Positions 1 through 7,520 of a stretch of DNA of 30,670 nucleotides are shown piece by piece. Both the position numbers and the translations under genes were made by a program. The stretch lies in assembly GCA_050258575.1 (NCBI GenBank), contig JBLMYZ010000035.1, positions 1-30,670 on the forward strand, in the 5' to 3' direction. Every line of letters starts with the position of its first letter. Position 1 is the stretch's first letter. The stretch is from JAPUDS01 sp050258575 (lineage in GTDB: Bacteria > Patescibacteriota > Saccharimonadia > Saccharimonadales > Saccharimonadaceae). A model generated the notes under the pieces. It worked only from the letters and a program-made list of their open reading frames with translations, did not search any database and was not told the origin of the DNA.

Positions 1-1197
1 AGCCAGGCTGGTGCGATGTATGGTTACAAACTGCTGTGGATGATCCCGTTTATGTATCCGATGTTGCTGTCGGTGCAAGGCGCGTGTTCGCGGATTGGTG
101 CGGTGACAGGCAAGGGGCTGGCGGCTATTATCAAAGAAAATTACAGTAAAAGGATGCTATACACGGCGTTGTTTTTGGTGGTGGTAGCAAATATCGTGAA
201 TATCGGCGCTGACTTTGGCGCAATGGCGGCGGCGCTTGAGTTGCTCGTGCCGAGCGTGCCATTTGCGTCGGCGGTGGTTGGTGCGGCAGCGGTGATACTC
301 GGGCTTGAGCTGTTCGTGCCGTATAAAAAATACGCCCGGATCTTGAAATGGCTAGCGGTAGTGCTGTTTGCTTACCCGATCACCGCGTTTGTGGTTGGCC
401 AGCCGTGGGGCGAGGTGTTGGCAGCGACATTTCATCCGAAAGGATTGGCGTTTGACCCGGTGACGGTAATGATTATCGTCGGGTTGATCGGGACGACGAT
501 CTCGCCATACTTGTTTTTCTGGGACACATCGGAAGTAGTCGAGGACGAGATTGCGCATAAACGAGTAGGTTTGAAAAAGCTTCGTTCGCCGATCATCACG
601 CGTAAGTTTCTCCGAAACGTTTGGGTCGATAACGTCGTCGGCATGACGCTGGCTGCGGTGACGGCGTGGTTTATCATGCTGACGTGCGCAACGGTGCTAC
701 ACGCGCACGGCGTCACCGAAATCACGACAGCAGCCGATGCGGCGCGGGCGATTGAGCCGCTTGTGAGCGGTTTTCCGTATGCCGGGTTGGTCGCGAAGAT
801 TATCTTTTCGGTCGGGATTCTTGGCACCGGTCTGCTAGCGATTCCGGTGCTGGCCGGCAGTTGTTCGTACGCTATCTCGGAAGCGTTTGGCTGGCCCGAG
901 GGCCTGGGTCGAAAAGTTCGCCGCGCCAAGGGGTTTTATGCGGTGATTATCGTTGCGACATTGGTTGGACTGGCGATCAATTTTACGGGTATCGACCCGA
1001 TTCAGGCGCTAGTGTGGGCGGCGGTTGTGAACGGGGTGGCGGCGGTGCCGCTTTTGGTGATGATCGCGAGAATTGGTCGCAACAGCGATATTATGGGCGA
1101 GTATCGTATTGGCCCGGCGTCGTATGCGGGCATACTAGTTGCTTTTGTTGTCATGTTGTTTGCCGCAGTGGCGATGATAGCGAGCTTTTTCTTGTAG
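1..1197 (+). CDS. NRAMP-family divalent metal transporter, 5'-truncated by the window edge
   Basis: Inner-membrane transporter of the NRAMP/SLC11 superfamily, which moves divalent cations with or without proton coupling. The frame is open from base 1 (it reads SQAGAMYGYKLLW before the first visible Met at 16), so the start and the TM1 metal-binding motif lie outside the window. About ten hydrophobic segments are visible, with the family pattern GYKLLWMIPFMYPM and then ARIG-type text (here SRIGAVTGKGLA). At the TM6 position, where canonical NRAMPs have a metal-binding Met-Pro-His, this protein reads TTISPYLFFWDTSEVVEDE. It therefore belongs to a divergent NRAMP-related branch, and the cation cannot be assigned from sequence. 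It lies 30 nt upstream of corA in the same direction, so a shared role in Mg2+ or other divalent ion uptake is possible. The family call is firm; the substrate is unknown. Confidence 0.85.
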   Translation, partial: SQAGAMYGYKLLWMIPFMYPMLLSVQGACSRIGAVTGKGLAAIIKENYSKRMLYTALFLVVVANIVNIGADFGAMAAALELLVPSVPFASAVVGAAAVILGLELFVPYKKYARILKWLAVVLFAYPITAFVVGQPWGEVLAATFHPKGLAFDPVTVMIIVGLIGTTISPYLFFWDTSEVVEDEIAHKRVGLKKLRSPIITRKFLRNVWVDNVVGMTLAAVTAWFIMLTCATVLHAHGVTEITTAADAARAIEPLVSGFPYAGLVAKIIFSVGILGTGLLAIPVLAGSCSYAISEAFGWPEGLGRKVRRAKGFYAVIIVATLVGLAINFTGIDPIQALVWAAVVNGVAAVPLLVMIARIGRNSDIMGEYRIGPASYAGILVAFVVMLFAAVAMIASFFL

Positions 1198-1227
1198 GTT
1201 GACCTCCGAGGTGGTTAAATAGGAGCG

Positions 1228-2157
1228 ATGATTTCGTATTATTTTAAATCGCTGCGCAGTAAAACTATGCGCCAGGTTGACGAGTACCGTTCTGGGGCGT
1301 GGGTACTGGTTGAGCGGCCAACAACAGAGGAGATCGCTGAGCTGTCCCGGCGTTTTTCGCTCGATCTTGGCAACTTGGAGGATGCGGTTGACGAAGACGA
1401 AATGCCGCGTTTGGTGCGCGACGGCGGACTGTCCTATGTGTATACCCGCCATGTTCTAAAAAGCGGAGAAAACGATCCGTCGACGTCGCCTGCGCTCTTT
1501 ATCGTTGGGCCAGATTTGTTTGTGACAATTTCGCTGCGGCCGCTGCCGAACCTTAACAAGTTTTTAACCAACACCATCGACGTTGCAACAACCCAGCGCA
1601 CGAAGCTCCTACTGCTGCTCGTGCAAGAGCTCGTTGACGAATACGACGTGTCGATCAACCGCTTGTCGCGCAAAATTCAGCGTATTCGAAACCGTCTGCG
1701 TTACCATCGGGTTGAGAGTGACGACTTTATTGATTTTGTTGTGGTCGAAGACGAGCTGAACGAGTATTTGAGTGCACTCCAGCCGCTGTCGACGATTCTT
1801 CGACGGCTCGCGACTGGCAAATATCTGGCGTTGTTTGAAGAGGACAAGGATCTCGTCGAGGACTTGTTGCTCGACAACGAACAGTCGATCGAAGCCTGTA
1901 AAAGTACTACAAAAACTATCGTCAATATTCGCGAGGCTTATTCGACGATCGCTAGTAACGAGCTGAACCGGACGATGAAAATACTGACTATTGCGACGGT
2001 GATTATTGCGTTGCCGAACGTTTTTTTCGGCATGTATGGCATGAATGTTGATCTGCCGTTTGACGACAACCCCTATAGTTATTTTTTCGTTGTCGGCATG
2101 ACGAGCGTGGTGATGCTTGTGACAATACTCGTTGCACGTCGTAAACATATCTTTTAG
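1228..2157 (+). CDS. corA: CorA-type Mg2+/Co2+ channel
   Basis: Pentameric inner-membrane channel for Mg2+ (also Co2+/Ni2+). The 309-residue protein has the usual CorA layout: an N-terminal soluble alpha/beta domain, a long charged helical stalk (about residues 120-240), then two C-terminal TM helices joined by the signature loop. The diagnostic GMYGMN motif follows TM1 (FFGMYGMNVDLPF), and the protein ends in a basic tail (ARRKHIF). The start ATG at 1228 is preceded by AGGAG very close to the codon. The 30-nt gap after the NRAMP gene holds an 11-nt palindrome, ACCTCCGAGGT (1202-1212). The gene probably shares a transcript with the NRAMP gene. Length and motif are normal for the family. Confidence 0.93.
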   Translation: MISYYFKSLRSKTMRQVDEYRSGAWVLVERPTTEEIAELSRRFSLDLGNLEDAVDEDEMPRLVRDGGLSYVYTRHVLKSGENDPSTSPALFIVGPDLFVTISLRPLPNLNKFLTNTIDVATTQRTKLLLLLVQELVDEYDVSINRLSRKIQRIRNRLRYHRVESDDFIDFVVVEDELNEYLSALQPLSTILRRLATGKYLALFEEDKDLVEDLLLDNEQSIEACKSTTKTIVNIREAYSTIASNELNRTMKILTIATVIIALPNVFFGMYGMNVDLPFDDNPYSYFFVVGMTSVVMLVTILVARRKHIF

Positions 2158-2162
2158 CTAGC

Positions 2163-2206
2163 TGTGGAAAACCTGTCGAAAGGTTGTTGAAAACAAGTTC
2201 TCCACC
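2163..2206. repeat. Helically phased DnaA-box-like 9-mers
   Basis: Three direct 9-mers start exactly 11 bp apart at 2163 (TGTGGAAAA), 2174 (TGTCGAAAG) and 2185 (TGTTGAAAA). An inverted fourth copy lies at 2198-2206 (TTCTCCACC). The first differs by one base from the reversed DnaA box TGTGGATAA; the others differ by two or three. The cluster sits just after the corA stop and before a strong promoter. It may be a DnaA-binding or other protein-binding array. The match is imperfect and no dnaA, dnaN or rpmH gene lies nearby, so this is not called an origin. Confidence 0.3.
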
Positions 2207-2233
2207 TCTGTTACAGTGTGAATATCCTTGTGC

Positions 2234-2262
2234 TTGACCGTCGTTAGCTAGCTTGGTATGAT
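2234..2262 (+). promoter_or_regulatory. Strong sigma70-type promoter for the intergenic transcript
   Basis: TTGACC at 2234-2239 and TATGAT at 2257-2262 are separated by 17 nt. Transcription is predicted to start near 2269. The only target before the terminator at 2469 is the structured leader and the 30-codon ORF at 2369. Confidence 0.6.
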
Positions 2263-2330
2263 GGGGTTCGTCTCTTTACGCTGCGTCTGGTGCCTACGGT
2301 CGACAGTGAGTTATAAAAAAGAGGCAATGT

Positions 2331-2356
2331 GGCGTTTATGACGTCGTCATAACGCT
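2331..2356 (+). other. Stem-loop in the leader of the short ORF
   Basis: GCGTTTATGAC (2332-2342) pairs with GTCATAACGC (2346-2355), with one bulged T and a 3-nt loop. The hairpin ends 13 nt before the short ORF's ATG, overlapping neither the ORF nor its purine-rich GGGAG. Upstream, TCTCTTT near 2271 could also pair with AAAGAG near 2321. The leader therefore seems structured and might be a small RNA or an attenuator. No known riboswitch class was recognised. Confidence 0.4.
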
Positions 2357-2368
2357 ACAGGGAGTAGC

Positions 2369-2461
2369 ATGCCAATATCAATCGTGAAAGCGCCGTCGCG
2401 CGCCCAACGAGTTGAGGTAGAAGTTCTACCGGCTGCCTGGCGAGAATATATTTTGAGCTAG
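2369..2461 (+). CDS. Possible 30-residue peptide, unknown function
   Basis: This ORF runs from ATG at 2369 to TAG at 2459-2461 and begins MPISIVKAPSRAQR; it has no recognisable domain. It has a purine-rich GGGAG about 4 nt upstream. A good promoter lies 107 nt upstream and a rho-independent terminator starts 7 nt after the stop. This promoter-leader-ORF-terminator layout is the main evidence that the segment is expressed on its own. The product could instead be incidental to a small RNA spanning roughly 2269-2505. The first 14 residues are basic and the rest is mildly hydrophobic, with no clear TM helix or signal peptide. Confidence 0.35.
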   Translation: MPISIVKAPSRAQRVEVEVLPAAWREYILS

Positions 2462-2468
2462 CAGCAAA

Positions 2469-2506
2469 AAAATAACCCTTTTCTATCCTGAAGGGTTATT
2501 TTATTT
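2469..2506. terminator. Bidirectional rho-independent terminator
   Basis: AATAACCCTT (2471-2480) pairs perfectly with AAGGGTTATT (2491-2500) around a 10-nt loop. An A-tract precedes the stem and a T-rich tract follows it. It can end the plus-strand short transcript and the minus-strand thioredoxin-fold gene that stops at 2516. Confidence 0.8.
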
Positions 2507-2515
2507 GTCCCGCGC

Positions 2516-3232
2516 TTAGCGAGCTGGCGGCGTTTCGCCGGCGTTTTTCAGAGCTGTGTCGAGCGCGTTCGTAAACTCGTCGGTCGAAGCGTTGATAAGT
2601 TTTGACGTAATCTCGTCGTTTACTTTTTGGTCGTTGATATACAGAGTAGGCGTTGCCGTGACACTGACTTTGTTGCCGAGCGTACGGTCGGTTCGAATTT
2701 TTTCCTGTATACTACTTTTCTTCAGGTCTTCGCGAAATGTGTCGAGATTGAGCCCTAGTTGCGTCGCGTATTGCTCAAACGCACTCGTGCGTTGTTCGGC
2801 GCTGAGCGACGACCACTCAGACTGCGACGAGTAGAGCAGGTTGTTCATTTCCCAGTATTTTCCCTGTAGACCGGCTGCCTCGGCGACAGTAGCTGCGGCG
2901 AGTGCGTTCGGGTGGCCGTTTGTGAGCGGAAAATTGCGAAATACAAAAGCAACTTTTTCCTTGTAACGCTCCTTGACAGCCGGTAGCTGCTGGTTTGCTG
3001 CCGCACAGCCACCGCACTGAAAGTCGGCGTACTCGTACACAACAACTTTTGCTTTTGCGTTGCCGTACACATGGTCGCCGATCGCTTCAGGTTTATTCTT
3101 TGAGTCTGTCCCCAAGATACTAAAAGCGTTGAGCTGTGATACGTCAGTTTCGTCCTTTTTCGACAAGACAACGATCGCTCCGAGTCCAAATACACACAAT
3201 GAAATGATGACAAGCCAAGCAGTTCTGTTCAT
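2516..3232 (-). CDS. Membrane-anchored DsbA/BdbD-like thiol-disulfide oxidoreductase
   Basis: Extracytoplasmic thioredoxin-fold protein of the DsbA_2/BdbD type, expected to form or shuffle disulfides in exported proteins. The true start is ATG at 3232 (complement), with GAGGAGG immediately upstream; the frame runs further 5' but that part is unsupported. The protein has 238 residues. An uncleaved N-terminal TM anchor covers about residues 5-23. The thioredoxin domain starts near 60 with the active site FQCGGC (CxxC at 73-76). A long helical insertion follows, then the cis-Pro loop TATPTLYIND (Pro at about 195). A TATACT -10 box at 3266-3261 gives a leader of about 20 nt, so this gene uses an SD rather than leaderless start. 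Fold and active site are clear; the partner redox enzyme is not in the window. Confidence 0.9.
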   Translation of the reverse strand: MNRTAWLVIISLCVFGLGAIVVLSKKDETDVSQLNAFSILGTDSKNKPEAIGDHVYGNAKAKVVVYEYADFQCGGCAAANQQLPAVKERYKEKVAFVFRNFPLTNGHPNALAAATVAEAAGLQGKYWEMNNLLYSSQSEWSSLSAEQRTSAFEQYATQLGLNLDTFREDLKKSSIQEKIRTDRTLGNKVSVTATPTLYINDQKVNDEITSKLINASTDEFTNALDTALKNAGETPPAR

Positions 3233-3260
3233 ATTCCTCCTCACTCTAAATGCGCATACT

Positions 3261-3289
3261 AGTATACCTCGAAATTTGATATAGTTAAA
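3261..3289 (-). promoter_or_regulatory. Promoter of the DsbA-like gene
   Basis: On the minus strand, TTTAAC (3289-3284) and TATACT (3266-3261) are 17 nt apart. The same intergenic stretch holds TATAGT at 3280-3285 on the plus strand, ending 11 nt before the CBS gene ATG at 3297, so two divergent promoters overlap here. Confidence 0.5.
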
Positions 3290-3296
3290 ATGTATT

Positions 3297-4283
3297 ATGC
3301 TCACGTTTCTCCTGTATGGTCTGCTGGTTGTTTTGACACTCGTGCGGTTCGAGCGCCCGGTTCGGTTGTCGGCCTTTGAGCGTGAACGTCTAGCGGCGCA
3401 GGGTGACGACACTGCTCGCAGTGAAAAACATATGCTGCACAAACTACCGTTAGTGCTGAGTGTACAGCGGTTGGCTACGAGTCTGGTGACGGTCGGGTTT
3501 ATAGCCGCGGCACTTTTCTCTCTGGGGTGGTGGGGGAGCGCTGTTGCGGTAGCCGGGCTCCTGCTGCTGCCGCTAGTCTACCGTGTTACGCCGCTGCGGC
3601 GAGCAGGCAAGAAACTTGGCGAAGTACTGTGGCCGGTTACTGAAAAAGTTACAGAATGGCTGCAGCCGGTAGTGCACGCGCTGCGTCCTCTTGACGTCCG
3701 GCCTGCACCGCCGCGGCTGCATTCTGTTGACGAACTCGACTACATACTCAGCAAATCGCCTGGTATCATGACGCCGCAACAGGAGCGGCGGTTAGCGGTC
3801 GTGTTGGCAAAAAAAACGCCGCTCATCACGACGGTTATGACGCCGCGCGAGCATATTGCTGCAGTGCCGGCAGACGAAACGCTCGGTCCGCTAATTCTCG
3901 ACGAATTATATAAAACCGGCCACGACCACTTTCCAGTGTACGAGGACGATATTGACCATATCGTTGGCGTGCTGTACGTGCGTGATCTTTTGACGGTCGA
4001 CACCAACAAAGCGTCGTCGACTGTTGCCTCTGTTATGGATCGTCAGGTCTGTTATGCGCGTGACGACTACACGCTCGACCAAGCGCTGAGCGCGTTGTTG
4101 CAGTCGCAAAAAATCCTGCTAGTGGTGGTAAATGATGACGGCGAAACCGAGGGCGTAGCGACACTTTCCGAGGTTCTTAGCGCCTACGTTGGGCAGTCGT
4201 TCGTCGATATCTTTGACCAGCATACGAGTCTTCACGCTGTTGTCGAACGACAGCGTGAAGCTAACTCTACAAAAGATCTCTGA
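3297..4283 (+). CDS. Membrane protein with a CBS-pair domain (CorC/CNNM-like)
   Basis: 328-residue protein with hydrophobic segments at about 1-17 and 60-95, a linker, and a C-terminal pair of CBS modules (about 175-300). The motifs match the CorC/HlyC (CNNM) group: TTVMTPREHIAAV at the first CBS start and HDHFPVYEDDIDHIVGVLYVRDLL at its end. CBS pairs bind adenosyl nucleotides and gate transport in CNNM-type Mg2+/Co2+ transporters. The N-terminal membrane part is too short and atypical to be a full DUF21 transporter domain, so this may be a regulatory or reduced relative. The start at 3297 has no Shine-Dalgarno, but a TATAGT box ends 11 nt upstream. The stop is 20 nt before aspS. CBS domains are confident; a transport role is inferred. 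Confidence 0.8.
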   Translation: MLTFLLYGLLVVLTLVRFERPVRLSAFERERLAAQGDDTARSEKHMLHKLPLVLSVQRLATSLVTVGFIAAALFSLGWWGSAVAVAGLLLLPLVYRVTPLRRAGKKLGEVLWPVTEKVTEWLQPVVHALRPLDVRPAPPRLHSVDELDYILSKSPGIMTPQQERRLAVVLAKKTPLITTVMTPREHIAAVPADETLGPLILDELYKTGHDHFPVYEDDIDHIVGVLYVRDLLTVDTNKASSTVASVMDRQVCYARDDYTLDQALSALLQSQKILLVVVNDDGETEGVATLSEVLSAYVGQSFVDIFDQHTSLHAVVERQREANSTKDL

Positions 4284-4290
4284 AAAGTGC

Positions 4291-4296
4291 TACAAT
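4291..4296 (+). promoter_or_regulatory. Extended -10 of a predicted leaderless aspS promoter
   Basis: TGCTACAAT (extended -10, hexamer TACAAT at 4291-4296) ends 7 nt before the aspS ATG at 4304. Transcription would therefore begin at or next to the start codon. There is no Shine-Dalgarno and no clear -35; the upstream TG of the extended -10 may compensate. Confidence 0.5.
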
Positions 4297-4303
4297 ACCA
4301 GAG

Positions 4304-6049
4304 ATGAGAACATTATCTTTGCAAGCGCCTGAGCGGATCGGCCAGGAAATCACCGTTGAGGGTTGGGTACATAGTCGCCGCGACCACGGCGGACTAGTGT
4401 TTGTTGATCTACGCGATCACACGGGAGTGTTACAGCTGGTGATCAACCCAGAGCATGCAGACGAGGCCTTTCATATCGCCGAAGAACTCCGCGATGAATA
4501 CGTGATTCGGGCAGTGGGAGTAGTGAACGAGCGGGCGCCAGAACTCCAAAACGACAAAATCCCGACAGGACGCGTTGAGCTGGCGGTTGAGACGATGACG
4601 ATTCTCAACCGCGCCGAAGCGCTGCCGATCCAGCCGTTTGCCGAAGCACAAGCGAACGAAGAATTGCGGTTCAAATACCGCTACCTCGACCTGCGTCGAC
4701 CAAAGATTCAAGAGATGTTGCAGCGCCGCGCCGAGATGTACCGACGGATTCATGCGTATATGGACGAACGCGAGTTTATCGAAATTGCGACACCGATTCT
4801 CGCAAACTCAAGTCCTGAAGGCGCACGCGACTTTTTGATCCCGTCGCGACTTCAGGAGGGCAAATTCTACGCACTGCCCCAGGCGCCGCAGCAGTTCAAA
4901 CAGCTGCTCATGGTGGGTGGTGTGCCACGGTACTATCAGCTGGCGGCGTGTTTCCGCGACGAAGATCCGCGCGCCGATCGCTTGTACGGTGAATTCTACC
5001 AGCTTGACTGTGAGATGAGTTTCGTCGAGGACGGCGAGGAAGTTCGCCAGACGGTTGAGCCGCTGATGAAAGAACTAGCGACTGATTTTGCGGGCAAAAC
5101 GCTACTGACTGACGATATTCCGCGCATTCCTTACGCCGAGGCGATGGAGACGTACGGCAGTGACCAACCAGATTTGCGTTACGACATGAAGCTGGTTGAG
5201 TTGACTGATGTGTTTGCCGATACGGCGTTTGGCGTGTTCAAAAACGCTGAGTGCGTCAAGGCGATTTGCGTCAAAAACGGCGCGAGCTTGAGCCGCAAAC
5301 AGATCGACGGTTTCACTGATATCGCGAAGAACGGGGGTGCGGGTGGACTTGCCTACATCACCTACGACCAGGGCGAGGCGAAATCGCCAATTGCGAAATT
5401 TTTGAGCGAAGCCGAGCTCGCAGCAGTCAAAGAAAAGATGGGCGCTCGTGATGGCGACACGGTGTTCTTTGGTGCTGACGCGCGTCCCGTCGTCAACGCT
5501 GTGCTTGGACGACTACGCATCGCATTTGCCGATCATTTTGGTCTCAAAGATCCAAATGTTGTTGCGTATGCGTGGATTGTTGACTTTCCATTTTATGAAT
5601 GGGACGACCGCGGCAAGAAACTTGATTTCGGACACAACCCATTTAGCATGCCAAAAGGTGGCATGGCAGCTCTCGAAGCTGCCGCGACCGACGCCGAGAA
5701 ACTGGCGATTGTTGCCGACCAATACGACATGGTGATGAACGGCTACGAAATTTGTAGCGGCGGCGTACGCAATCACAACCCAGACGTGCTCTACAAAGTG
5801 TTTGATATTCTCGGCTTTAGCAAATCGTACGTCGAAGAAAAGTTCGGCGCAATGCTGGGCGCCTTCAAATTTGGCGCGCCGCCTCACGCTGGCTGTGCCT
5901 TTGGCGTCGATCGTATCCTGATGGAATTCATGAACGAAACCAACGTCCGCGAAGTCGTGGCCTTTCCAAAAAACGGCAGTGGTGTGGATGTCATGATGAA
6001 CAGCCCAAGCATCGTCGACCCGGCTCAGCTTACAGAACTGGGGTTATAG
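4304..6049 (+). CDS. aspS: Aspartyl-tRNA synthetase
   Basis: Charges tRNA-Asp with aspartate in the cytoplasm (class II aminoacyl-tRNA synthetase). The protein has 581 residues, a normal bacterial length. Domains in order: N-terminal OB-fold anticodon-binding domain (about 1-105, opening with GQEITVEGWVHSRRDHGG), the class II core with motif 2 (FRDEDPRADRLYGEFYQLD), the bacterial GAD insert (FFGADARPVVNAVLGRLR), and motif 3 (HAGCAFGVDRILM). The C-terminus, VDPAQLTELGL, matches the family end. The motif 2 loop has one residue more than the E. coli type, like the RADRxxGEFYQLD form seen in alphaproteobacterial AspRS. Whether it is discriminating (Asp only) or also charges tRNA-Asn cannot be told here. 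It is predicted leaderless, with a -10 box overlapping the region just after the CBS gene stop. Confidence 0.97.
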   Translation: MRTLSLQAPERIGQEITVEGWVHSRRDHGGLVFVDLRDHTGVLQLVINPEHADEAFHIAEELRDEYVIRAVGVVNERAPELQNDKIPTGRVELAVETMTILNRAEALPIQPFAEAQANEELRFKYRYLDLRRPKIQEMLQRRAEMYRRIHAYMDEREFIEIATPILANSSPEGARDFLIPSRLQEGKFYALPQAPQQFKQLLMVGGVPRYYQLAACFRDEDPRADRLYGEFYQLDCEMSFVEDGEEVRQTVEPLMKELATDFAGKTLLTDDIPRIPYAEAMETYGSDQPDLRYDMKLVELTDVFADTAFGVFKNAECVKAICVKNGASLSRKQIDGFTDIAKNGGAGGLAYITYDQGEAKSPIAKFLSEAELAAVKEKMGARDGDTVFFGADARPVVNAVLGRLRIAFADHFGLKDPNVVAYAWIVDFPFYEWDDRGKKLDFGHNPFSMPKGGMAALEAAATDAEKLAIVADQYDMVMNGYEICSGGVRNHNPDVLYKVFDILGFSKSYVEEKFGAMLGAFKFGAPPHAGCAFGVDRILMEFMNETNVREVVAFPKNGSGVDVMMNSPSIVDPAQLTELGL

Positions 6050-6054
6050 GCAGA

Positions 6055-6690
6055 TCACCAACGAAGCTGAGTGTCGGTTGTAAAGACTGCTCCGGCGCTG
6101 GTCGCGGCTTTTTCGAGCCAGGCGTTAAAAACGCTGCGGCCTTCTGGAGAGAGGACAGCGTCGTGGGTGGGGAAGCAGCGTTTTGGCTGTACATTGGTGA
6201 CGAATCTCATCGCTTCGGAGACTTTGAGCCACGGTGCTGCGTCAGGGACGGCGAGAGTGTGAACAGGGCAGCCAGGAAGCGTAAACGAGTCGCCAGGGTA
6301 GTATAAGGCGCCGTCGTCGACGACCAGTCCGAGGTTGGCGCAGACCGATACGCCAGGCGAGATAACCGCATGTTTGCCGCCGGTAAACCGCAGCTGAAAC
6401 TCGCCAACACCTCGACTATCGCCAGCCGCAACCGCCACTCCCTGCCCTGCGAGATCGCCAAGTTGTGCAACAACTTCCACATGGGCAAATATGTTTATTT
6501 CTGGGTGTGCCCGCACGATTTCATGCAATTTTGCTATGTCAAAATGGTCAGCGTGCTCATGTGTGACGACGACGCCAACCACGTTTTGCGGTACGTCAAA
6601 GTCGTGCGACCAACTACCCGGGTCGACGACAAGCGACTGATTGTTTTTGGTAAGGACGAGACATGCGTGCTGGTATTTTCGAATTTCCAT
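6055..6690 (-). CDS. Metallo-beta-lactamase-fold hydrolase (UlaG-like)
   Basis: Small cytoplasmic metal-dependent hydrolase, 211 residues from ATG at 6690 (complement), beginning MEIRKYQHACLVL. The HxHxDH metal site is intact (VVTHEHADHFD). Further ligands are plausible at the aspartate of YPGDSF and the His of FPTHDAV. The layout resembles the UlaG/RNase Z-like compact MBL hydrolases; the substrate is unknown. The frame continues upstream of this Met, but a TATACT box (6703-6698) ends 7 nt before the ATG and fixes the start as leaderless. It converges on aspS with a 5-nt gap and diverges from the MutY-like gene. Confidence 0.88.
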   Translation of the reverse strand: MEIRKYQHACLVLTKNNQSLVVDPGSWSHDFDVPQNVVGVVVTHEHADHFDIAKLHEIVRAHPEINIFAHVEVVAQLGDLAGQGVAVAAGDSRGVGEFQLRFTGGKHAVISPGVSVCANLGLVVDDGALYYPGDSFTLPGCPVHTLAVPDAAPWLKVSEAMRFVTNVQPKRCFPTHDAVLSPEGRSVFNAWLEKAATSAGAVFTTDTQLRW

Positions 6691-6722
6691 ACCTCGTAGT
6701 ATAGCAGGTATACTGGGTGGGC
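6691..6722. promoter_or_regulatory. Divergent pair of leaderless promoters in a 32-nt gap
   Basis: Minus strand: TATACT at 6703-6698, 7 nt before the hydrolase ATG (6690). Plus strand: TATACT at 6709-6714, 8 nt before the glycosylase ATG (6723). The two -10 boxes are only 5 nt apart, so simultaneous open complexes are unlikely and the promoters should compete. Any -35 elements must lie inside the opposite coding regions. Confidence 0.55.
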
Positions 6723-7520
6723 ATGACCACAACGGAGTTTCAGCAAATCGTCTATGACTACTACAGCCGCCACGGCCGGGCGCATTTGCCGTGGCGCGTG
6801 CAGCCAACGCCATACTACGTGCTCGTCAGCGAGTTGATGTTGCAGCAAACCCAGGTGGAGCGGGTGATCCCAAAGTTCAACATGTTTGTTCAGCTGTTCA
6901 AAAATGAACAAGAGCTCGCCGCCGCGCCGCTCGCCGATGTTCTGCGAACGTGGCAAGGCCTGGGGTATAACCGACGGGCGCGCTACCTGCACGAAGCGGC
7001 TAAATCTATCTGTCAGAGCGGATCGTTCCCGGAGACAAAACAAGCGCTCATGCAGTTGCCGGGCGTGGGTCCAAACACGGCAGCAGCAATACGAGTATAC
7101 GCATTTGACCAGGTGGACATATATGTAGAAACAAATATTCGTACCGTCTTTTTTCACCATTTCTTTCATGACCAAACAGATGTTCCCGACAGCCGCCTAC
7201 TGCCGCTCGCCGAGCGTATGCTCGACCGCTCTCAGCCGCGGGTTTGGTACTCGGCGCTCATGGACTACGGCACGTTCCTAAAACAGCAAGGCGCCGGACG
7301 TATCTCACGGTCAGCCCACTACAAAAAACAGAGCAAGTTCGAGGGAAGTCTGCGGCAAATGCGCGGGGCGATTGTTCGGGCCCTGACAAACGGCGAGTCC
7401 TCCGAAACAGCGCTGCGTAAACAACTACCGGCAGACGAGCGGTTTGAGCCAGCACTTAGCGGACTAGTGACTGAGGGACTTGTTGTCCGCGAGAGCGGGT
7501 ATGTTCGTTTGCGGCGTTGA
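6723..7520 (+). CDS. mutY: MutY-like A/G-specific adenine glycosylase lacking the Fe-S cluster
   Basis: Base-excision repair glycosylase of the HhH-GPD superfamily; MutY removes A opposite oxidised G. From ATG 6723 it has 265 residues. MutY-type motifs: LPWR (22-25), SELMLQQTQV with the catalytic Glu37, WQGLGYNRRA, and the helix-hairpin-helix LPGVGPNTA (112-120). Two departures are visible. The conserved catalytic Asp of the DxNV motif is Glu136 (YVETNIRTV). The C-terminal Cys-x6-Cys-x2-Cys-x5-Cys cluster is absent; only one cysteine (97) exists. The C-terminal about 55 residues look like a winged helix rather than the MutY NUDIX-like domain. A GTG six bases upstream (6717) is possible, but a TATACT box 8 nt upstream favours ATG 6723. 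It may instead be a diverged Nth/MutY relative with another base specificity. Confidence 0.85.
   Translation: MTTTEFQQIVYDYYSRHGRAHLPWRVQPTPYYVLVSELMLQQTQVERVIPKFNMFVQLFKNEQELAAAPLADVLRTWQGLGYNRRARYLHEAAKSICQSGSFPETKQALMQLPGVGPNTAAAIRVYAFDQVDIYVETNIRTVFFHHFFHDQTDVPDSRLLPLAERMLDRSQPRVWYSALMDYGTFLKQQGAGRISRSAHYKKQSKFEGSLRQMRGAIVRALTNGESSETALRKQLPADERFEPALSGLVTEGLVVRESGYVRLRR

Noticed and set aside
432..929. Antisense ORF in the NRAMP gene
   Set aside because: Shadow of a GC-rich coding frame; no start signal and no domain.
2163..2206. Calling a replication origin
   Set aside because: Box matches are imperfect and no dnaA, dnaN, rpmH or clear AT-rich unwinding region is present.
3233..3442. 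Longer DsbA-like N-terminus
   Set aside because: It reads through the opposite-strand CBS gene and lies upstream of the SD and the TM anchor.
4304..6049. Unusual motif 2 loop in AspRS
   Set aside because: The extra residue (RADRxxGEFYQLD) is a known variant of bacterial AspRS, not an oddity of this window.
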